Shown here: positions 44,812 through 56,344 of the stretch, piece by piece
Layout: each line of letters opens with the position of its first letter
How positions within the stretch are numbered: the stretch's first letter is position 1
Made by a program: the position numbers and the translations under genes
The notes under the pieces: generated by a model
What the model was told of the DNA's origin: nothing
The model's input: the letters and a program-made list of their open reading frames with translations, nothing else
Databases searched by the model: none
Assembly: GCA_026122225.1 (NCBI GenBank)
Contig: JANEZZ010002696.1
Span: 124,001-188,000 of the forward strand
Direction: 5' to 3'
From: Heloderma charlesbogerti
Lineage: Eukaryota > Chordata > Lepidosauria > Squamata > Helodermatidae
Length of the DNA: 64,000 nt

Positions 44812-45659
44812 AACTTCTTCTATTTATACCCCACCTTTTCCCCAGTACTGGGACACAAGGCGGCTTACAAAAATTAAAACATATTAAAATATACAAAAGT
44901 TAAAATATAAATTAAACAACAATATAATTAAAATTATATTAAACATTAAAACAGCATTTTAAAACAGCATTTTATCAGCTTACCCCCAGGTTCCAACTAT
45001 GTCCCAAAGGCCTGCTGGAACAAGAATGTTTTAGTCTGCCTCCGGAAACACATCAAGGAGGGAGCCATCATAGCCTCCCTGGGAAGGGTGTTCCACAGCT
45101 GTGGAGCAGCCACCGAGAAGGCCTTCTCCTGGGTTCCCACCAAATGTGCCAGTGACAGTGGTGGGACTGAGAGAAGGGCCTCCACAGAAGATCTCAGAAC
45201 ATGGGCAAGTTCATAAGGGAGGATACAGTCTTTCAGTTAACCTGGACCAGAGCCGTATAGGGCTTAAAAGGTCATAGCCAGCACTTTGAATTGTGCCTGG
45301 AAACAGACTGGAAGCCAGTGAAGCTGTTTTAACAAGGGAGTTGTATGCTCCCTGTAACCAGCCCCAGTCAACAGTCTGGCAGCAGCTCTTTAAACCAACT
45401 GGTTTCCGAACACTCTTCATAGGCAGCCCCACGTACAGCGCATTGCAGTAATCCAAACAGGATGTAACTAAGGCATGTGTCACTGTGGCCAGATCAGACA
45501 TCTCCAGGAACGGGTGCAGCTGGCACACTAGTTTTAACTGTGCAAAAGCACTCCTGGCCACCACTGAAACTTGAGCATCCAGGCTTAGGGCTGAATCCAG
45601 GAGCACCCCCAAGCTGCAAACCTAAGTCTTCAGGGGGAGTGTAACCCCACCCAACACAG
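44812..45659 (-). mobile_element. L2-type LINE 3' part, reverse partner of 26.0 kb copy
   Basis: Minus-strand translation gives LGVLLDSALSLDAQ-like start (45,612), HALVTSCLDYCNALYVGLP, then SSVEALLSVPPLSLAHLVG in another frame and LWNTLPREAM. It extends about 250 bp further 5' than the plus copy at 25,988. The nucleotide sequences of the shared 650 bp are very similar. Frame changes break the ORF near 45,230-45,400. Confidence 0.88.
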
Positions 45660-45689
45660 ACTGAATCCCTATTCCCTGATCTGCCTTTT

Positions 45690-46060
45690 GACTAAGGACT
45701 TTTCTATAGAAGGCATTTATCATGCACTTGTCATTTGTTATTCAGAGTTGTTTATGGGCTCTTTAGATGACGTTGTGACCCTCCAGTTACACTTCTGTGT
45801 CTAACAAGCACTTTCGGTGAGGTTTTTTAGGTCATGGAAAATGTGTCATTTATGTGTGAAAGTGAAAGAAAGTGTGATTTCTTCTTGTGTATTTGCACTA
45901 TTCCGCTATACCATGTTGCCACCTAGAGGTTATGTAGTATTAAAGCAAGAAAGGAAACACTCCTCATGTAGTACTTGGATCTCAATTCTGCCACAAAATC
46001 AAAAGTAGATATAGCGGATTAACATCCAATTAACAGCCTCATGTACAAAAGCTCGCTATT
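45690..46060. repeat. Family F relative, degenerate
   Basis: GGGCTCTTTAGATGACGTTG and CATGTTGCCACCTAGAGGTT correspond to parts of the 26,853 element. Ends not preserved. Confidence 0.5.
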
Positions 46061-46339
46061 GGGGTAGAGAAGAATGTCTGTTAAAAGACATGCAGTGTTA
46101 ACCTATGCAGGTTTACTTGGAAAAACATCTCCCAGTGTTTGGTAAGTATGTGCAGATGATTGTTGCCTATGTTACTGAGAACTGTCCTTTTTTCATCACT
46201 AAAATGGTAAATATAATTATAACATTCATCTCTTCACATTCTCAGAATTGTAATTTTTTTTAATACAACATAAGTTATTTAATGTAACTACTCATTTTTA
46301 ATTTAAATGTTTTAAAAAAGTGGGTTGGATCAGGTGCAA

Positions 46340-46665
46340 GAACCTTTACACCCAGAATGGGCAACCTTTCTTCTGTCAAGGGATGCATTACCTTGCAGGT
46401 AATCTGTTGGAGGCCACATGGTAGTGGGCAAGGCCAAAGCCAGGGGTGGGCAGGGTCAGAGCCCCAAAAGGTCACCCCTTTTCTCTCTTTCCTCAACTAC
46501 CCTCTCCCCTTTTCCTCCCCACCTAGTGGGTGGCCAGGGAAGGGACAGATACCTCTCAACAGAGGTGTGAACTGATTGTATATAGAGGACTTTTGAAATT
46601 AGGCTGCGGGCTGCATGAAATTAGGCTGAGTGGACCTAGGGCAGCAGGTTGTCCATCCCTGTTTT
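46340..46665. mobile_element. hAT-like non-autonomous element, probable
   Basis: Left AGAATGGGCAACCTTTCTTC and right GGCAGCAGGTTGTCCATCCC are inverted over GGGCAACCT/AGGTTGTCC. Interior repeats AAATTAGGCTG twice. No duplication found. Confidence 0.5.
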
Positions 46666-46693
46666 ACACCAAGGCATCATCATGAGTTGTAAT

Positions 46694-47102
46694 TAGGGGT
46701 GTTGGAGAAATCTGCAGTGGAACCAAAGGAGTTCGATTTTCATGAATTCACCCGGCGGATTCCATAGTGAACCAGCTTTTCCCCTGTCAGGAGATTCCGT
46801 GGGCTTGTGGATTGTTTTTTCTAACTTTCCCAAATTTTGCACGAATGTTGTCATGGAAAAATATGCAAAATTAAAAAAAAAAAAACTGGCCAAAAATGTG
46901 CATTTCCTCCATAGGCTAAAGCATGAAAGCATGCATTTGGGGGAAAATTTGAGCATTTTCACATGTGTAAATTTGCACAATGGCAAATTTGCTCAAATTC
47001 AGACCCCCCCCATTCTGTTGATAGGCAGATGATGGCATGAAAGGCACCTGGCAATCCATGAAACACAGACAGAATGGATTTTACCTAATCCATACATCCC
47101 TA
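46694..47102. mobile_element. hAT-type non-autonomous element, TAGGG ends, perfect TSD
   Basis: Left end TAGGGGTGTTGGAGAAATC and right end ATCCATACATCCCTA are short inverted repeats. The octamer GTTGTAAT is exactly duplicated at 46686-46693 and 47103-47110. The 409-bp interior is rich in AAATTTGC-type runs and has no coding capacity. Confidence 0.88.
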
Positions 47103-48462
47103 GTTGTAATGTTGCTCGTGTGCAGCAGCACGCCCAGGACTTGGATCCTGTAGGCTAGTTCAAACGAATATGTGAAATCCAGCCTTTCCCCCTACTTATT
47201 TTGACCTTTGTTACCTACCTTAAGGCTGCTCACAATGCAGCTGTGATAGCAAAAGCCATAACTGGCAGAATTCCCATGACAGATTCTAGGCTTGGCACCC
47301 TGGTGCTGGCTCCCTCAGCTGTGTCCTTCCTGATTAGAGTGCACAGCCCCATCTGTCTCTAGGCCCGATCTCTGTGTACTTTCAGTCCAGTGCTCTCTTA
47401 CCCTTGGCTCCTTCTTTCTTCCACTCCACAATTCAATGTATCCTCCAGTTCCACTTTGCCCCATTTCTATAGCCACCTTGGCACTTGACCACTCTTTAGA
47501 CTCCTCCCTCTTACCCACCCCATAGCATACAGCCCCTCCTGATTTTAAGTGTTGTGAAGTTTCTTCCAGTGCTTGTACTATGGGGTGGAGGAGAGGGCCC
47601 CCATTTCCTTACCTTTTGTGCTACTTCCATTAGGGAGCAATCATATGGCTGCTAGTCAGCAGCTAGACAGCCATAGGATATGTGGTTTTCCAGGAACCGA
47701 CCTCGGAGCCCACGCTCCGAGGTCAGTTCCCAAAGAACCGACCTCCCCCCCTTCCACGTGGAACAGCCCCAGAGAGGCCCAAGTAGGGAGGTGCAGGGCA
47801 GGGAAGGTGGAAATGCTGGTACGACACATCCTATGTGTTGTCTGGCAGCCTCCACCCCTGCTCCGCCTATCTTTACCTCTCTGTGATTAGCCTCTTGTTG
47901 CCTCAGTTCCCCACCTCCTCTTCTTTTGTTCCTCAAGTCTCATCCTCCACCTTCCTTCTGGTTCCTCTTTCTCAGTCCCTTTGGGCAATTTGTCACTTAG
48001 CTTTCATAAATTGCAGGACCTTATCACAGTCCTTGGTCATTCCCAATGTAAAGTTTAGTACCAGCTAAACTGGCAGCTTTCCCTTCCCTCACAGAAGCTG
48101 GACTGCAAACTGTTACTGTCCTCAGTGACTGCTGCAATCACTCAGTTATTCCATGGCAGGGGCTAGACTACTATCAGTGTAGTCTATACTGTATAGACTG
48201 TGCAATGCTGTAGTGATTCAGGGCATTACAATTATGCTGGTGCAATAGCACTGCATAAGGCCTTGTATGAGTCAGATGTAAGCAGATGACAGTGTGATGT
48301 GGCAGGATGAGGGCGTGCCAGCACTAACCTTAATCCTGTCTACATTATTAAGAACTTGCCAAACACTTTGACAACAAACACAAGTTTCGGGGCCCATAGC
48401 TCAAACAGACCACAGGGTGTTGATGAGCTTCCATCACTTGGCTTCAATGTACTCCTACATGA
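47103..48462. other. Intergenic stretch
   Basis: Has a 15-bp hairpin at 47,695-47,730 (GAACCGACCTCGGAG against CTCCGAGGTCAGTTC, one mismatch) and a 9-bp-arm palindrome AGTCTATACTGTATAGACT at 48,181. No gene was recognised. Confidence 0.55.
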
Positions 48463-48640
48463 GGGGCTGTAGCTCAGTGGTAGAGCATGCAAAAGGTCCC
48501 AGGTTCAATGTGTAGCATCTTGAGTTAGGGCTGGGAAAGACCCTTGTCTGAAACCCTGCAGAGCTACTGCCAGTGTAGACAATAGTGAGCTAGATGGGCC
48601 CTTGGTCTGACTTGGTATAAGACAGTTCCCTATGTTCTCA
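48463..48640 (+). mobile_element. tRNA-derived SINE
   Basis: Head GGGGCTGTAGCTCAGTGGTA, B box-like GGTTCAATG, body CTACTGCCAGTGTAGACAAT and GAGCTAGATGGGCCCTTGGT, end CAGTTCCCTATGTTC. It is complete. Confidence 0.88.
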
Positions 48641-48770
48641 CAGGCCTGTAAGTGCTTGGCCGGCCACTATATCACCAGCACAGGACGTTGGCTAAGAAAT
48701 ACCTTGAAGAAGAGCTGCATGTGAATTATATTGGTAAAGGACTGGATGTTGGGGAGAAGGAGCCTGTGTC

Positions 48771-48908
48771 ATAGAATCATAGGGCTGGAAGGGTCCTACA
48801 AGACCATCGAGTCCATCCCCCTGCTCAGTGCAGGAAGCCTGATTACCAGGCGGTCTCCCATCCAAGTATTAACCAGGGCTGACCCTACTTAGCTTCCGAG
48901 ATCAGACT
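48771..48908 (-). mobile_element. Chimeric SINE: 5S rRNA-derived head with CR1-like tail
   Basis: On the minus strand the element runs TCTGATCTCGGAAGCTAAGT, then CTTGGATGGGAGACCGCCTG (the 5S rRNA internal promoter region), a linker CAGGCTTCCTGCACTGAGCA, and a tail GATGGACTCGATGGTCTTGT and CTATGATTCTATGAC. The tail equals the well-known CR1 LINE 3' end with its ATTCTATG unit. This is the SINE3 plan (5S head plus partner-LINE tail). The first about 45 nt of 5S are missing or truncated. Confidence 0.85.
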
Positions 48909-48990
48909 CATCCAGTCCTTTGCTCATTTTCTACCTTATGTATGGTACATGTGCACAATACTGCGACCCTGTTTAAATTCCATGGATGAA

Positions 48991-49110
48991 GGCCAGCGTG
49001 CCATCGTTGTAGCTCAAGTGTTGGGCCTAGACTGGGGAGATCCAGGTCAAATCCCTGCTCGGTTGCAAAGCTTACCTGGTGACTCTGGGCTGGTCGCTGA
49101 AGTGATGGCA
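48991..49110 (+). mobile_element. Sauria-type SINE, 5' part
   Basis: GGCCAGCGTGCCATCG is followed by a B-box-like CAGGTCAAATCC, CTGCTCGGTTGCAAAGCTTA and CCTGGTGACTCTGGGCTGG, then truncation. Confidence 0.75.
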
Positions 49111-49404
49111 AGAGAGCTGAAAAGTTTGAGTACATGTGTGGCAATAGTAATCGTGAAGCACTTAGGAGTGGGGGGAGGGGGAAAGTAGGGCTGAATTTTT
49201 TGGGAAAAGAGTCACTGTTTTTTATGTGTGGTATATTTGCTAGGGAGGTGAGGGTAGTTTTTAATCTCTAGAATTATGCAGGAGCAACACTGCCTGTTCT
49301 ATAATCCCTCCTCCTCCTTTTTGAGTTGGGAGGGGCCTTTCCTCAGTGGAAAAGGAAAGACATGCTGCATGTGCTCCGAGGCTCTTTGAATAGGGAGGGG
49401 CCAT

Positions 49405-49525
49405 AGAAAGAATCCTGCCTGAAGCCCTCGAGAGCTGCTGCCAGTCAGTGTTGACAATACTGGGCTACATGGACCAATGGTCTGACTCAGGATAAGGCAA
49501 CTTCCAATGTTCCTATGAATATATT
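49405..49525 (+). mobile_element. tRNA-derived SINE, 3' part
   Basis: AATCCTGCCTGAAGCCCTCG, GCTGCTGCCAGTCAGTGTTG and GGTCTGACTCAGGATAAGGC are the body and end of the family; the tRNA head is missing. Confidence 0.82.
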
Positions 49526-49559
49526 TCTGTTGGCTAGGAGAAATAATGTTTCCCTACCA

Positions 49560-49680
49560 AACTTGGATATAATTTGTGTTCCTTGGCCTGTTGCCTCCTC
49601 TACTCCTTACCTACCTCTCAGGATTGTTATGACCTCTGAACTCCTTGAAAGAAGTGTTGGATAAAAATATAATAAAAGAA
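49560..49680 (+). mobile_element. Sauria-type SINE, 3' part
   Basis: CTTACCTACCTCTCAGGATT and GATAAAAATATAATAAAAG fit the 3' end of the Sauria family. Confidence 0.6.
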
Positions 49681-50393
49681 TTGAAGCCAAAGGTATTTAA
49701 GCTGCCTTTGTGCAAGATTTGAATTTGAGCTTGGCACTCTGAGATTTTCCCATATGGGGAAAAAAATCATTTATACTAAGGTTTTCCCCTTTAAATCTAA
49801 CATTTTAAAAAAAAATCTGGCATTTAGCGAAATCTGACACCCACATTCGTGCGAGAAGCAGTTGTTGAGTGCGGTGCCGTGCCGCACATCGAACTCCGTA
49901 GAACTTACTTCCGAGTAAGTATGCAGAGAGGATCACACTCGATTGCCGAAACTATGATTTGCAAGAAGAGCGCGGGGGCGCGGCGGCGGCGTGTGCAGCT
50001 GGAATCTTTCCCAACAAAGAGGAAACTTTGGAAAGACTTCCCTCCCACACACCCCCTGCCCGCCTTTGCCCCCACTTCCTGTTCTCCCCCCTCTCTACCC
50101 CCCCCTTTTTCCGCCAAGGCTCCCGGCTGCAAAGGCAGGCGAGGTGCTTTTTCCCCTCCCCGTCGGTGTGTCGCACAGCCGAAGGGTCAGATACCAGAGT
50201 CGGAGAAGAGGGAGGGATCTGGGGCTGATGATGTCAGCCGGGAAAGAAGGAGCGAGCGAGCGCGCCGGAGAAGGGGAGGGCGAGCGAGGGTTCCGGGTCA
50301 GGCACAGGAATGAAAGAAAGAGAAAAGGTGCCCGAGCCAGCAGCGAGCCGCGCTCCGCCGGAGTCCGCCACTAGCGAGATCTCGACGCAACTC

Positions 50394-50429
50394 ATTGGAC
50401 AGCGAGGACCCAATAAGAGACAATAAAAG
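50394..50429 (+). promoter_or_regulatory. Core promoter candidates: two CCAAT boxes and TATA-like box
   Basis: An inverted CCAAT box (ATTGG, 50394-50398) and a direct one (50410-50414) precede ATAAAAG (50423-50429). Transcription would then begin near 50,450, giving a 5' UTR of about 480 nt. The spacing fits NF-Y plus TATA promoters, but CpG-island genes often use several start sites. Confidence 0.55.
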
Positions 50430-50534
50430 GGAGAAGGGGTCCCCCCCACCCCGTTCTCCTTTGCGCATAGTAGTCGCTCCTCTTTTCTTTCTGGAACTGA
50501 AGCGGAGGAAAGTGTTTCCTTGTGTCCCAGTCGA

Positions 50535-50579
50535 ATGTTTATAGGAGCCGCCGCCGCCGCCGCCGCCAGGACTTGCTGA
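50535..50579 (+). CDS. Upstream ORF with polyalanine (GCC)7 tract in LRRC1 5' leader
   Basis: The only ATG between the TATA-like box and the LRRC1 start opens a 14-codon frame (MFIGAAAAAAARTC) ending in TGA. The seven alanines are encoded by a pure (GCC)7 run (50547-50567), so repeat length directly sets the peptide length. It does not overlap the main ORF. Whether it lies in the mature leader depends on the real start site. Confidence 0.5.
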   Translation: MFIGAAAAAAARTC

Positions 50580-50683
50580 GGGAAGAACAGCAGGAGACAA
50601 GAGAAGAGGGCGCCGTGGAAGGCGGTGGCTGGCAAACAAGCCAGCCGTGGGGACGCGCTTCGGAGCCCGGCGAAGGTTGCTAA

Positions 50684-50691
50684 GGGGCGGG
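50684..50691 (+). promoter_or_regulatory. GC box (Sp1-type)
   Basis: GGGGCGGG lies inside the putative 5' UTR, 243 bp before the ATG, so a downstream start site is also possible. Confidence 0.5.
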
Positions 50692-50720
50692 TTGCGCGCG
50701 CGGCCCCCGTGGCTTTCTGA

Positions 50721-51257
<537 letters not shown>

Positions 51258-53713
51258 TAATGGGCGCAGCCATTAGGACCGAGAGCGGCGGACGCTTTCT
51301 CTGCGCAACAGAGGCGGACGGTCCACCGACGGAGTTCTAATCTTTCCGTGGCTACTTGTCAGTCTCGCTACTTAAAAAGCCTCTCCTGGCTTTTACTCAG
51401 CGGGAAGACCCGCTGAATTCACGTGTACACACTCGCAAGGGTTGTTTGAACCACATCCTTAAACTTTCAAGGCCTATTTTTCCTGCACAGATTTCTGGCA
51501 GGGCGCTGGCAAAAGCCTATCCCCACATACTCCACTATTTGGGGACCACATGGGGTGTGGCGAGGGGTGGAGGAGAGAAGAGGAGAAAGGCAGGAGTCAG
51601 GCAGGGAAAAGTGACCAAACACAGCTGCCCCTGCCTCGGGCCGGCCTTCCCGACAACAGCCGTGAGTCTCAAGTCTTGCAAGACCTGCTTTTCCATTTGT
51701 GGCAGCCTGTTTGCATAGTAAAAACTATTACGTTTCACAGCCAATGCCAGCTACAAATGAGCTTGTACAAACTCATTGTGAAACCCATACAGGAGGATAA
51801 GGATAAGGGAGGTGGGGTGATGGTCTTGTCCAGTATCTGGTTGTTCAGCATGAGTGTGTTGACTGTCTTCCTGAGGCATCAGTTTAGTGACCGTTCTGGA
51901 GTCTTGCTCTGGTTGAGTTGGCACTTGGGTCCTCAGTAATCCTGATATAGACCCGAGGATCCCCTCCAATAGACAGTTGTAGCCTCCAGGGTATTTGCGG
52001 ATATGACTTTTTATGCCCAGCCACTGTGGTCATGGGGATTTCTGCTTATTGTTTGCCAGTAGCTGTATCTGTGATCATATTGGTCCATGTATCCTTTCCC
52101 CATGAAAATACATGGTTTGGATTTGCATGGAGAGAAAATGAGTTTGTGAACTGTCCCTTTTACACAGGGACTATTGTCAACACTGTTTATATGCATTTCT
52201 AGCCTCCTGTGGTGCTTTATTTTGATTTTGTTTAGTCCATACAATCCAAGATACTCAGTTATTTTATGCTGTTAAAATATACATGTGGCACATATAAAGT
52301 GGACTGCCAAACTGTCACATTAACCAGGAGCTAGTCCAAATAATCTTACATTTCTTCTGAAGGATACCTGGGGCTGAGCCTGTAGTGCAAGGCCTCTGTG
52401 TATGTGAACGATGTAGTCAACAGATGCAACAATAGTATCACTATGTGCTGCTTCACTAATGATACCAGTGATTCTCAAACTAGTATTTAGATATGCCGAA
52501 ACGTGCGGCTTCAAAACATTCTTTATAACCTCAAGTCTCCTCCCACCACTAATGGCTTTCCTTATTGGACTTACTTCCCCTTTCTTTACACAAGTTCATG
52601 GAGTAAATACCACCCCATCTACATTGCATTGCATTTCTGATAGTGAAACTTCTGGCACAGATTGAGCTGATGTGGTGGTGTGGAATGTTCAGCTGCTTAG
52701 GGAATTTAGCAGTTTGTAGTCCAGTTTCTATGAGGGAAGAGGAAGTTGTCATGGCTGGATTAAAGCCCTACATAGGCATTGGGTGTACACAGCGGATTTT
52801 GCAGATATAGGGAAGTAAGTGGCAAGTTGCCCAGAATTAGGGAGGCTGGAGGTAAAGCACAGAATAGGCAAGGGACTGTGAAGAATCTGAAGGTGAAGAA
52901 TTATGCTTGAGGAACAGACAAGAGGAGGCAGGCTACTGGGGCAAGAAAAGGCTATTCTGAAGAAACTTTGTAGTGTTTAAGATCAGGAGAGGCCATGTGC
53001 TATGGACAGGAGGATACAAGGGTGCTTGAGTGGCTGGTTTAGTGATAAGGTGGCAAAGTAAGCAGTGGCCTGGAAATTGGGAACCTGAGGAAACACTGTG
53101 TGGTGGACACCTGGAGTTGAAAAAAAAGAGGAGGCAAGAAGAAAGTCGGACTGGGACAAACTACACAGATGGGGCCTAGAGACAAGGGACTCTGTGCACT
53201 GTTAGATGTGGGCAGGCAAGGGATTATTGGGGTGTGAGGTTTACCATCTGTCAAGAGTAGAAGTCACAACTGGCAGAATTCCTTCACTGCAGCATTGTGA
53301 CCTGACAAAGCTGTAGCAATGAGGCTTGTAAAGTGGGAAGAGGGTTACATTTCTCACATTGATTTGAGCTAATCAGCCAATTCTTTGTCTGTAAGCTCCC
53401 AGTGGAATCATATTGGAATGACCAGTGTTTTTGTGCCATGCCTTGGCTCCTGGGACAACAGGGCCTGGACAAGTGCCCTGTTAACATTAAGTGCCTTAAT
53501 GTTGTCGGTTTTCCCATCATGCCTGCCTCCTTGCCACTTCCTATCTATTTGTTGCTCTGTTCTTTCTGCTGCCCCTATTATTACCTTGCGGTAAAACTGC
53601 ACGGAACAATCTGTAGGGCCCTGCAGCCTTCCCAGTGCTTGCAAGTGAAACCCCACATAAGTTCGTCTTGCAGCTTATTCTCCAAAAGTAGAATGCAGGA
53701 ATTGCATGTATAA

Positions 53714-53834
53714 GGGTGCAATCCTATGCATGTTTAGACAGAGAAAAGGCCTACAACTCCCAGCATTCCCCTGGCTGGGGAATGCTGGGAGTTGCAGGCC
53801 TTTTCTCTGCCTAAACATGCATAGGATTTTGCCC
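53714..53834. mobile_element. Harbinger-like palindromic MITE (family B), intact, TAA duplication
   Basis: A 121-bp nearly perfect palindrome begins GGGTGCAATCCTATGCATGT and ends ACATGCATAGGATTTTGCCC. TAA flanks both sides (53711-53713 and 53835-53837), matching the TWA target of PIF/Harbinger elements. Each arm contains the CCTACAACTCCCAGCATTCC block. Confidence 0.92.
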
Positions 53835-54202
53835 TAAGTGACCTAACAGGGCATCCTGACTCTTTTACAACTTCAGAGTTTGTGATGGGAAAAGAAGTTA
53901 CGATCACAAACATCTTAACTTTGACTATGAACGCTGTGGTTTTTAATAACACCGATAGTAGTATTCTTGGGCCTGAAAAAATCGCATCTGTTTGGGCACC
54001 TAAAAATTTGAAACTAGTTAAGTGTAACAACTATATTAAAAAGTGGTCCTGTATACTGTGGATTTAGGATAGCTGGTGGAGGATTTATAGGTAAGTTTTA
54101 CTTGGATCTGTAGCTTACCGTTGTAGGACGCAAAATATCAAGGCATCTAAGCAGTGATGGATCTTGTTCCCTACATGTTCAGTGAACCTCTTACATTCAA
54201 GG

Positions 54203-54421
54203 GTGTAACAAGATAATACCTCCTGTGTCAGGCTAAGGCTGGGGAGACCCAGGTTCAAATCTCCATTCAGCCATGAAGTTTACTAGATGTCTTCGGGCCA
54301 GTTACTATCTCCCAGCCTAACCTACCTCACAGCATTGTTGTGGGGATAAAATTGGGGGAGAGGACAAAGTTTCTACCTTGAGCTCCTTGTAGGAAGGATG
54401 GAATATAAATGTAATAAGTAA
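54203..54421 (+). mobile_element. Sauria-type SINE
   Basis: GGGAGACCCAGGTTCAAATC (B box), TCAGCCATGAAGTTTACTAG, CAGCCTAACCTACCTCACAG and GAATATAAATGTAATAAG give the full body and tail; the head is degenerate. Confidence 0.8.
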
Positions 54422-55059
54422 AGAATCATCAAAGTATTTTGGTTGGTTTAATATTGGCTTCTAGGGCAGTCTCTTGCCTTTGGGATGAGTGTGTCTTGGA
54501 TTACTGAAAGCGAAGGGAGCTGTGTTGGCTAAAATAAAAATTCGAAAATCTATATCACCATAATACTTTTATTAGGCTAATTCAAAGGTCATGTTTTTCA
54601 GAACTTTTCATCAGGTAAGGTGGTGAACAAAGCAAAAAAGGCGGTGGGAGGAGGAGAAGTGGCTAATGTTAAAGCTATGGAGTCTGCATTTGGTTACAGC
54701 CTTAAGATGGAAAGTGAAAGAAGGCTGCAGGCATTCAAATTAAAATTCAAACCAGATATAGAGATGGTTTCAGGTTGTACCTGGGACCCTCTCAAGGGTT
54801 GCTGGAAGAAGAAACAATCAATGGTTGACCCCATGTACCCCATTTTTAAAAATATAAATTCCAGCTATTGCTCAAAAATGTCTCTATCCTTAGGTGAAAC
54901 AGGTATGATTTATTATGTATACATAGAAGCCTCAAGGCCGTAGCTTAGCTTTGTGTATGTCTTGTCGATCATGTAACTATCAAGATGAGTTGTTTTTCAT
55001 TTTAAGTTACTTCATCTAAGTTAAGGAGTTACTGAATTTACATACAGGAAGAAATTATC

Positions 55060-55460
55060 AGAGCATGTCTACACCAGCCTAAAATCCTTCATTTAAAACG
55101 GGGCTTTCTGCTTTTGTTTTAAATGCAGGATCACAGCTGACTCCCCTTACATGTGCTTCATTCTCCCACTTTCCCCACTCCTTTCCCTCCTTATCTGAGT
55201 CTTCCATATGTTTCATTATACAGCTGCTAGATGGAGCTGTGGTCTAGGTCCTCTTATTGCAGATTTTCCTTTCTCACAAGGGAACTGAAGCAGAACTCAA
55301 GCGTGGTAATTTGATAGCACATTATCTGCACTCTTTTAAAAAATGGAATACGGGTCATATAGTGTGGGAGCCGCCCTGGGGGTTAATGATCTAAAGGGCC
55401 ACAAACTTCCGTGAGTAACCAATCTCAATAGGATAAAAGCTCCATGTGAAGAAGCCCACA
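55060..55460. mobile_element. Family F element, opposite orientation to 26.9 kb
   Basis: Starts GAGCATGTCTACACCAGCCT, contains ACGGGGCTTTCTGCTTTTGT and CAGCTGCTAGATGGAGCTGT, and ends CCATGTGAAGAAGCCC. Block by block it is the reverse complement of 26,853-27,275. Confidence 0.8.
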
Positions 55461-56344
55461 GTCTTGCAATTATGTTCATTCAGTTAAGAAATAGTTTGCC
55501 TCAGGATGCAATATATGTGACCTGTCCTTCTCCAAATGATGGAAACTGAAATAGTAACATTAACCTAGGTAGTGTCCAGGCAGCAGTTTCTCCTTAATTT
55601 AGTAACATTATTAAACTGGAGGGATGTGCATGTGCAAGTGCATGAATAAGCCACATTAGCAAGGTGTGCATGATTTTTGCAGTAAAGTTTTTCCTGTCAT
55701 TGGGTGTGCTGATATATGTAGCCTCACATTTTGGAGTTTTGGCAACTGGGTATCAGCATGGGTTTTGGTCCAGTTTCCTTGTGACTTGCAGATATCTGTG
55801 CTGAATCAGCATAGCCCACACTTTGAGAAAACCCTCTCACCCATATCGAGCTATAGATGCACTTATAAAAAACATTTGCAGATGACCAGTTCAATGAAGT
55901 GATCAGTACTGCCTACCAAAAACACTTACCTCATCCTAATAGCTACTTCCAGGCTTGCACCCCTATGTAGCCAAGAAGATTTGCATGTGTGTTAAGGCTT
56001 ATAGAATCAGGAAATACTGCTGTAAATCAAATGTGCCTCAGAATGCACTTTTGTCTGCACTGTATTGTATCCATACATGCATCCTACTGGAAGCAGCATT
56101 CAAACACCATCAGCATTGCTCTTCCTCTTGTATGGGTAAAATCTTTATCAATGGCAAATATTTTTAAAAACTGCTACATATGTTTATCTTTCCATACATG
56201 CATTTTACCTTTTGGAGATGTAATGTCTTTAACTTCCACATCCTGTGTTTTAAATAATTAATCTTATTTATATAGTACTTTCTGTTTACAGAGACTCTGA
56301 AGACATCACAGCAAAACATGGTTAAGGAGGCTGTCTGAATTGAC

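Noticed and set aside
49849..50313. 154-aa plus-strand ORF upstream of LRRC1
   Set aside because: It sits in the CpG island before the likely transcription start; Arg/Pro/Ser-rich without a recognisable domain.
54620..54943. 107-aa ORF as a possible exon
   Set aside because: No family was recognised, no splice sites with matching phase are apparent, and it lies in a region of decayed repeats.
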